Assembly (NCBI GenBank): GCA_900551015.1
Contig: URUI01000069.1
Span: 1 to 9,953, forward strand
DNA from: an uncultured Collinsella sp.
Lineage (GTDB): Bacteria; Actinomycetota; Coriobacteriia; Coriobacteriales; Coriobacteriaceae
Direction: 5' to 3'
DNA length: 9,953 bases
Shown piece by piece: positions 6,434 through 9,953 of this stretch. The translations under genes and the position numbers were made by a program. The notes beneath the pieces were generated by a model that worked only from the letters and a program-made list of their open reading frames with translations, searched no databases and was not told the origin of the DNA. The stretch's first letter is position 1. Each line of letters begins with the position of its first letter.

Positions 6434-6803
6434 TACCAACCAAGACAAGACCGCCCGCACGCCGCGCCTGACGATCGATCAGAACGCTATGCCGGCAGGC
6501 GAGTCCGCCGACACCAAGCCCGAGGCCGGCGAGCAGCACGACAGCGCCGCCAACGACTTTGACGAGGCCATGGGTCTCATCAAAGGTACGGGCGCTGCTA
6601 TCTGGAGCTACGCCGTGCGCCACCCCAACACTACGCTCGGCGCCGTGGCAGGCTTTATCCTCGCCGTGCTGGTACTTACGTTGGGCCTGTGGGACACGCT
6701 TGTCATCGCATTCTTTGTGCTGATCGGCGCCGTGATCGGCCAGATTCGTGATGGCGAAAACGGCATCGTCAACTTCTTCGGGCGCCTGTTTAGCGGCCGT
6801 TAA
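6426..6803 (+). CDS. DUF2273 family small integral membrane protein
   Basis: This 125-residue protein has two membrane segments at its C-terminal end (about 69-87 and 90-106). The region HPNTTLGAVAGFILAVLVLT onward, through LWDTLVIAFFVLIGAVIGQIRDGENG to the FFGRLF tail, matches the DUF2273 pattern of small proteins found beside Asp23 and AmaP genes. The GTG at 6426 is chosen because GGAGGT (6415-6420) lies five bases upstream; it overlaps the amaP-like stop by eight bases. Typical DUF2273 proteins are 60-80 residues. Here a polar N-terminal extension of about 60 residues precedes the membrane part, probably disordered and cytoplasmic. Biochemical function is unknown. By context it joins the AmaP/Asp23 assembly at the membrane. 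Confidence 0.82.
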   Translation: MSDTNQDKTARTPRLTIDQNAMPAGESADTKPEAGEQHDSAANDFDEAMGLIKGTGAAIWSYAVRHPNTTLGAVAGFILAVLVLTLGLWDTLVIAFFVLIGAVIGQIRDGENGIVNFFGRLFSGR

Positions 6804-6847
6804 TACGTATTCGACTGTCGCATCCGCGGCAGGCATAAGGAGGAATC

Positions 6848-7372
6848 ATGGCTTTTAACACGAAGGTCGATGTAGCCGATACCGAGCTCGAGGCGAACGA
6901 GGCCATCGCCGATGCCGGGGACGTGACGCTCGAGGACGAGGCGCTCGTCGAGGCCGAGTCCGATGCGGACGAGGACAACGAGGAGATGGACGAGGAGGGG
7001 GACGAGTCCGAGGACTCGCTGACCTATTCCAACGGCGTGATCGAGAAGATCGTCGCCATGGCCACCCGCGAGGTGCCGCACGTTTTGGGCATGAAGGGTA
7101 ACCTTATGCACTTTGTGCAGGAACAGTTTGGTGCCGAGAACCTGACCAAGGGCGTGACGGTCGAGGTCACCGACGACAACCGCGTGGTTGTCAACATCTC
7201 GGTCATCATCGAGTACGGTGCCTATGCGCCCGCAATTTTCGACGACGTTAAGGCACGCGTCACCGAGCGCTTGGCTGCAATGACCGGCCTTGAGGTGGCA
7301 GGCGTCAACCTGCGCATCGAGGACGTCATCACCCCCGAGGAGTACGAGCACCGCACCAACCAGCACGAGTAA
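6848..7372 (+). CDS. asp23: Asp23/Gls24 family envelope stress protein with acidic N-terminus
   Basis: Asp23/Gls24 proteins are abundant cytoplasmic proteins tethered near the membrane and tied to cell-envelope homeostasis. The 174-residue product has its Asp23 domain at about 58-168. Recognisable parts are LTYSNGVIEKIVAMATREVPHV, KGVTVEVTDDNRVVVNISVIIEYGAYAPAIFDDVKARVTERLAAMTGL and VAGVNLRIEDVI. Residues 8-56 form an unusual acidic extension: 25 of 49 positions are Asp or Glu and there are no Lys or Arg. The ATG at 6848 has AAGGAGG (6838-6844) three bases upstream, which is close, but no better start exists. The gap from the DUF2273 gene is 44 bases with no terminator, so the three genes are probably one operon. 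A GGGACAGG palindrome overlaps the TAA stop, and a strong terminator follows at 7426-7463. Confidence 0.88.
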   Translation: MAFNTKVDVADTELEANEAIADAGDVTLEDEALVEAESDADEDNEEMDEEGDESEDSLTYSNGVIEKIVAMATREVPHVLGMKGNLMHFVQEQFGAENLTKGVTVEVTDDNRVVVNISVIIEYGAYAPAIFDDVKARVTERLAAMTGLEVAGVNLRIEDVITPEEYEHRTNQHE

Positions 7373-7407
7373 CCTTCCAAAAAGGGACAGGTTTATTTTG
7401 GCAGGTT
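7371..7407 (+). repeat. REP-like palindrome, copy 4 (GGGACAGG core), overlapping the asp23 stop codon
   Basis: The arms AACCTTCCAAAA (7371-7382) and TTTTGGCAGGTT (7396-7407) pair with one mismatch at T7376. The core GGGACAGG is at 7384-7391. The first two bases are the last two of the TAA stop. The following TTTTAT makes this copy resemble a weak terminator. The match to the reverse complement of copy 2 extends past the arm to 7414. Confidence 0.75.
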
Positions 7408-7425
7408 TTATCTGCGGAAATACTA

Positions 7426-7463
7426 AACGGTCGGCCGCACGGATGCATGTGCGGCCGACCGTT
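7426..7463. terminator. Strong 15-bp hairpin, probable terminator of the amaP-DUF2273-asp23 cluster
   Basis: AACGGTCGGCCGCAC (7426-7440) and GTGCGGCCGACCGTT (7449-7463) pair perfectly over 15 bases with an eight-base loop. ATTTGTAT follows. On the other strand TTTAGTATTT follows the stem, so it could act in both directions, although no convergent gene is present. A second small hairpin (GTATGCC 7468-7474 with GGCATAC 7484-7490) comes next. The rest of the 207-base gap up to 7579 holds nothing else I recognise. Confidence 0.75.
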
Positions 7464-7579
7464 ATTTGTATGCCCCCGATGCAGGCATACCGCTCATCTA
7501 ACTAAGGGTTGCAATCGCTGCGTTCCGCGTTACCCTAATGGGCGCATTGTTTCCACATTGCTAACGAGGGGTTGCCGTA

Positions 7580-8602
7580 ATGGCCGACGAACACGAAACA
7601 GAAAGCAACGCATGGGCGATTGAGGCGGCCGCGGCAGAGGCGGCATCGCGTGCTGCTGAGGAGGCGCATCGTCCTCCCGTGGTGCCGATGGAGTGCGTTG
7701 TCGATCGTGATGTTATCGAGCGCGGCGAGCGTGCCGGCCAAAAACGCAGCCAGGAGCCGGGCTTTCCGCGCTTCTTTGCCGAGCTCAACCTGGGCCTGAT
7801 TCTCACGGCGTTCGCCATCGTGGCCTTTAAAACTCCCAACCACTTTGCCTTTGGCGGTACCTCGGGCGTGTCGGTTATCCTGTCCACGCTGTTTCCAACC
7901 CTACCGGTCGGTGTCTTTATGTGGATCATCAACGCGGTCCTGGTCGTCTTGGGCTTCATCTTCTTGGACCGCAAGGCGATTCTTTGGAGCGTCTTTGCCT
8001 CGTTTGCGCTTTCTGCCTATGTCTCGCTGTTCGAGCTGTTCATCCCGACCGATGTCTCGATGACGGGCGATATGTGGCTCGACCTGTGTTTTGCCGTGAT
8101 CCTGCCGGCCCTCGGCAGTGCCATCGTCTTCGATATTGGCGCCTCCACGGGCGGCACAGACATCCTGGCCATGATCCTCAAACGCCGCACGACGCTCGAG
8201 ATTGGCCGCGCGCTGCTGTTGGTCGATATCGGCATCGTGACCATCGCGGCGTTCTTGTACGGCCCGCGCGTCGGTTTGTACTGCGTGCTCGGACTGTTTG
8301 CCAAGACGCTCGTGGTCGATAAGGCTATCGAGGGCATTCACCTGCGCAAGGTCTGTACGATTATTTGCGCCGAACCGCTCAAAGTCGAGGAGTTTATCGT
8401 CAAGCGTCTCAACCGCACGGCAACGATCAGCCGTGGCTACGGCGCCTTCTCGGGCAAATGCGTTACGGTGATCATGAGTGTGCTGAGCCGTCGCGAGGCC
8501 GTGCAGCTGCGTCGCTATGTCCGCGAGATCGACCCGGGCTCGTTCATCACGATCGTCGACAGTTCCGAGATCGTCGGCAAGGGCTTCCGCGGAACGAATT
8601 AG
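7580..8602 (+). CDS. YitT-family membrane protein with C-terminal DUF2179 domain
   Basis: YitT proteins are polytopic membrane proteins with a soluble C-terminal DUF2179 domain; their substrates are not established. The 340-residue product has a charged, Ala/Glu-rich N-terminus of about 62 residues. Membrane segments fall at about 66-84, 95-105, 110-129, 133-153, 168-185, 208-227 and 230-243. Family blocks are FGGTSGVSVIL (91-101) and IGASTGGTDILAMIL (186-200), the GG-x-D signature. The DUF2179 domain (about 253-336) includes TISRGYGAFSGKCVTVIMSVLSRRE and IDPGSFITIVDSSEIVGKGF. The ATG at 7580 is supported by GAGGGG (7566-7571) eight bases upstream. The N-terminal extension is longer than usual for the family and probably cytoplasmic and disordered. 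A later start near residue 37 (M-E-C-V) would shorten it but has no better ribosome site. It stands between hairpins, so it is probably a single-gene transcript. Confidence 0.92.
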   Translation: MADEHETESNAWAIEAAAAEAASRAAEEAHRPPVVPMECVVDRDVIERGERAGQKRSQEPGFPRFFAELNLGLILTAFAIVAFKTPNHFAFGGTSGVSVILSTLFPTLPVGVFMWIINAVLVVLGFIFLDRKAILWSVFASFALSAYVSLFELFIPTDVSMTGDMWLDLCFAVILPALGSAIVFDIGASTGGTDILAMILKRRTTLEIGRALLLVDIGIVTIAAFLYGPRVGLYCVLGLFAKTLVVDKAIEGIHLRKVCTIICAEPLKVEEFIVKRLNRTATISRGYGAFSGKCVTVIMSVLSRREAVQLRRYVREIDPGSFITIVDSSEIVGKGFRGTN

Positions 8603-8606
8603 TGAG

Positions 8607-8639
8607 AGGGTCTCTTTGAGCAGCTGCGACAGACCCTTT
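8607..8639 (+). terminator. Possible weak terminator of the yitT-family gene
   Basis: AGGGTCT (8607-8613) pairs with AGACCCT (8631-8637), with a small inner palindrome GCAGCTGC (8620-8627) in the loop, followed by TTA. The stem is short and the T-run minimal, so termination would be inefficient. Confidence 0.4.
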
Positions 8640-8651
8640 ACATTGCAAGAT

Positions 8652-8690
8652 GCGCATTTGGGCGCATTTGTCCCCATGTTGGGCGATAAT
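8652..8690 (+). promoter_or_regulatory. Putative control region: 10-bp direct repeat plus GATAAT box
   Basis: GCGCATTTG occurs at 8652-8660 and again at 8662-8670, exactly one helical turn apart. Fourteen bases further is GATAAT (8685-8690), matching five of six -10 bases. No -35 is clear. The direct repeat sits where an activator or repressor could bind. The gene start at 8749 is about 58 bases downstream of the box. Confidence 0.3.
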
Positions 8691-8748
8691 GATGCAAAAC
8701 ATTGGTTCCGATTTGAGGATTGGCTCAAGATACGAAGGGATGATTTTG

Positions 8749-9953
8749 ATGTTCTGTTCGCAGTGTGGCGCCCCCATGGGCGACAACGATAAATTCTGCG
8801 GCGTGTGCGGTGCTCCCAATATCGCGGCCCCTCGGGCTGCTGCCTCTGCTTCGCAGCCCCAATTTCAGCCCCAGCCGTTCGTTGCGCCCCAGCCGGTCAT
8901 GAACGTGCCCAAGGGCTGCATGACACAGGCTTTCAACGACATGATTAAGGTTCCCGGCGCCCTGGTTCGCGTGTGCCAGATCGCCTTTTTGCCGGCGCTC
9001 ATCTGCGTCGTGTCGGTGCTGGTGCTGTTCATCCCCGTTACCGGTGGCATTGCGGCGGCCATTGGCTTTTTGCTCGCTTACGTGGCAAGCGTGTGCGGTG
9101 CCGGCTTTGCTATCGAGTGGGGTCGCGACCTGTCGCTCAAGGATGATGACGGTATGGAGCGTCCGCTGCTGCGCTCGACCTCGTTTGGACTAGGCATCTT
9201 CTCGTCTGTCATTACGGGTGTGCTCGAGTTCATCGCCGCTATCCCGGTGATTGGCGGGGTGCTCTCGGTGATTGAGAGCACCGTGATCGGTGCTGTCGGT
9301 TCGTATTATCTCTATGGTTCGAGCGGCCTTGAGAGCACCCTCATCGCCTCGATGGGGTGGCTCGTCTTTGCCCTGTTCGTCTCGTTTGTGCTGGGCATCT
9401 TCTTTAGGATGTTTGGCGATGCCGCTGTGATGCACTTTGCGGTCGCCGGCCGCATGGAGAGCGCGTTTTCGCTCAAGAGGGTTTGGAAGCCCTACAAGGC
9501 CAATTTGGGCAAGTTGTTCTGCGCCTCGATTCTTCCCGAGGTTTTGACGGGCATTGTTTCGAATATCATCATGGGGGTCTTCACCGTCATCTTTGGCTCC
9601 TTTGCAGCCCTTGGTCTCAGCAGCTATGGCTATTACGGCTATTACTCTCCTTCGGGCCTCGAGGCGATTTTTAGGGGCGGCGGCATCACGCTCATCTTGT
9701 TCCTGATGATTATTGCCTTTGTCTCGGTGTTTTCCATTGTGTTTGGCAAGATGCTCAAGTATCGCGCCGTTGGCTATTGGGCGGCGCGTCATGCCAGCGA
9801 GTGGGCCGACGAGGATGCCGACGATGTCCTGACGTTTGTGCTTCCGGGCGAGAAGAAGCCTGCTCCTGCGGGATTCAATTCCACGGCCGCCACTGGTACT
9901 GCGCCTACGCCTGCGCCCGCGCCTGCCCCGGCGCCCGCGCCTGCCCCGGCACC
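8749..9953 (+). CDS. Zinc-ribbon multi-TM membrane protein with Pro-Ala tail (3' end outside window)
   Basis: The frame is open from ATG 8749 to the window edge (401 codons, no stop). The N-terminus is a four-cysteine zinc ribbon, MFCSQCGAPMGDNDKFCGVCG, with C3, C6, C17 and C20. A Gln/Pro-rich linker (37-55) leads to about seven membrane segments near 78-96, 99-120, 148-172, 175-190, 200-222, 258-290 and 312-335. After AVGYWAARHASEWADEDADDVL a soluble tail begins and turns into an uninterrupted Pro-Ala repeat where the window ends. The membrane part somewhat resembles DUF4013-type proteins, but I am not sure. Zinc ribbons on the ends of such membrane proteins are common in Coriobacteriia and Firmicutes and their role is mostly unknown. 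The ATG is supported by GAAGGGA (8734-8740) eight bases upstream. No catalytic motif was seen. Total length and the nature of any domain beyond the tail are unknown. Confidence 0.75.
   Translation, partial: MFCSQCGAPMGDNDKFCGVCGAPNIAAPRAAASASQPQFQPQPFVAPQPVMNVPKGCMTQAFNDMIKVPGALVRVCQIAFLPALICVVSVLVLFIPVTGGIAAAIGFLLAYVASVCGAGFAIEWGRDLSLKDDDGMERPLLRSTSFGLGIFSSVITGVLEFIAAIPVIGGVLSVIESTVIGAVGSYYLYGSSGLESTLIASMGWLVFALFVSFVLGIFFRMFGDAAVMHFAVAGRMESAFSLKRVWKPYKANLGKLFCASILPEVLTGIVSNIIMGVFTVIFGSFAALGLSSYGYYGYYSPSGLEAIFRGGGITLILFLMIIAFVSVFSIVFGKMLKYRAVGYWAARHASEWADEDADDVLTFVLPGEKKPAPAGFNSTAATGTAPTPAPAPAPAPAPAPA
9913..9948 (+). repeat. 18-bp tandem duplication coding the Pro-Ala tail
   Basis: The 18-base unit GCGCCCGCGCCTGCCCCG is present twice in direct succession (9913-9930 and 9931-9948). 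It encodes alternating Ala and Pro and is followed by the start of a further variant unit at the window edge. Such in-frame tandem units can change copy number by slippage without shifting the frame. Confidence 0.8.

Noticed and set aside
2428..7407. GGGACAGG elements as a CRISPR array or an integron attC series
   Set aside because: There are only four copies, kilobases apart, in both orientations and with no regular spacers. No cas or integrase gene is present, and the genes between them are ordinary chromosomal genes.
1..9953. tRNA, rRNA or riboswitch genes
   Set aside because: No cloverleaf with a TTC-type arm and no rRNA-like or known riboswitch core was seen in any intergenic gap. The gaps contain only hairpins, palindromes and promoter-like boxes.

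Overview
The window looks like a chromosomal segment of a high-GC, gut-type Coriobacteriia member, most likely Collinsella or a close relative. This rests on the G+C-rich codons, the mixture of actinobacterial GC content with genes typical of Firmicutes (an AmaP/DUF2273/Asp23 cluster, a YitT-family protein), and the many short intergenic palindromes centred on GGGACAGG. The genus is an inference from style, not a database result. All credible genes are on the + strand. No rRNA, tRNA, CRISPR array, transposase gene or phage gene was seen, and no gap without a gene exceeds about 210 bases.

Layout. (1) 3-434: the C-terminal part of a type III pantothenate kinase (coaX), cut by the window edge. 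(2) 517-1041: a dCMP/cytidine deaminase-family enzyme. (3) 1212-1490: a small NifU-like Fe-S carrier. (4) 1600-2421: prolipoprotein diacylglyceryl transferase (lgt). (5) 2566-4749: a large multi-spanning membrane protein resembling the DUF6020 / GT-C-like family, with palindromic GGGACAGG elements on both sides. (6) 4915-5721: a YebC/PmpR/TACO1-family protein. (7) 5888-7372: a compact three-gene cluster encoding an AmaP-like membrane anchor, a DUF2273 small membrane protein and an Asp23/Gls24 protein with a very acidic N-terminus. A strong hairpin follows it. (8) 7580-8602: a YitT-family membrane protein with a C-terminal DUF2179 domain. (9) 8749 to the window end: a zinc-ribbon, multi-TM protein with a Pro-Ala tail, cut by the edge.

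Most of this is housekeeping: CoA synthesis, nucleotide metabolism, Fe-S assembly, lipoprotein maturation and translation support. The AmaP-DUF2273-Asp23 block is an envelope-associated module whose products probably assemble together at the membrane. The least ordinary signal is a family of short palindromes (at least four copies). All have a GGGACAGG core in the loop, but the arms differ from copy to copy while remaining self-complementary. Three sit within 0-6 bases of a TAA stop codon. They look like REP-type elements, and two near-identical copies in opposite orientation bracket a 4.9-kb block. I see no convincing new defence or biosynthetic system here.
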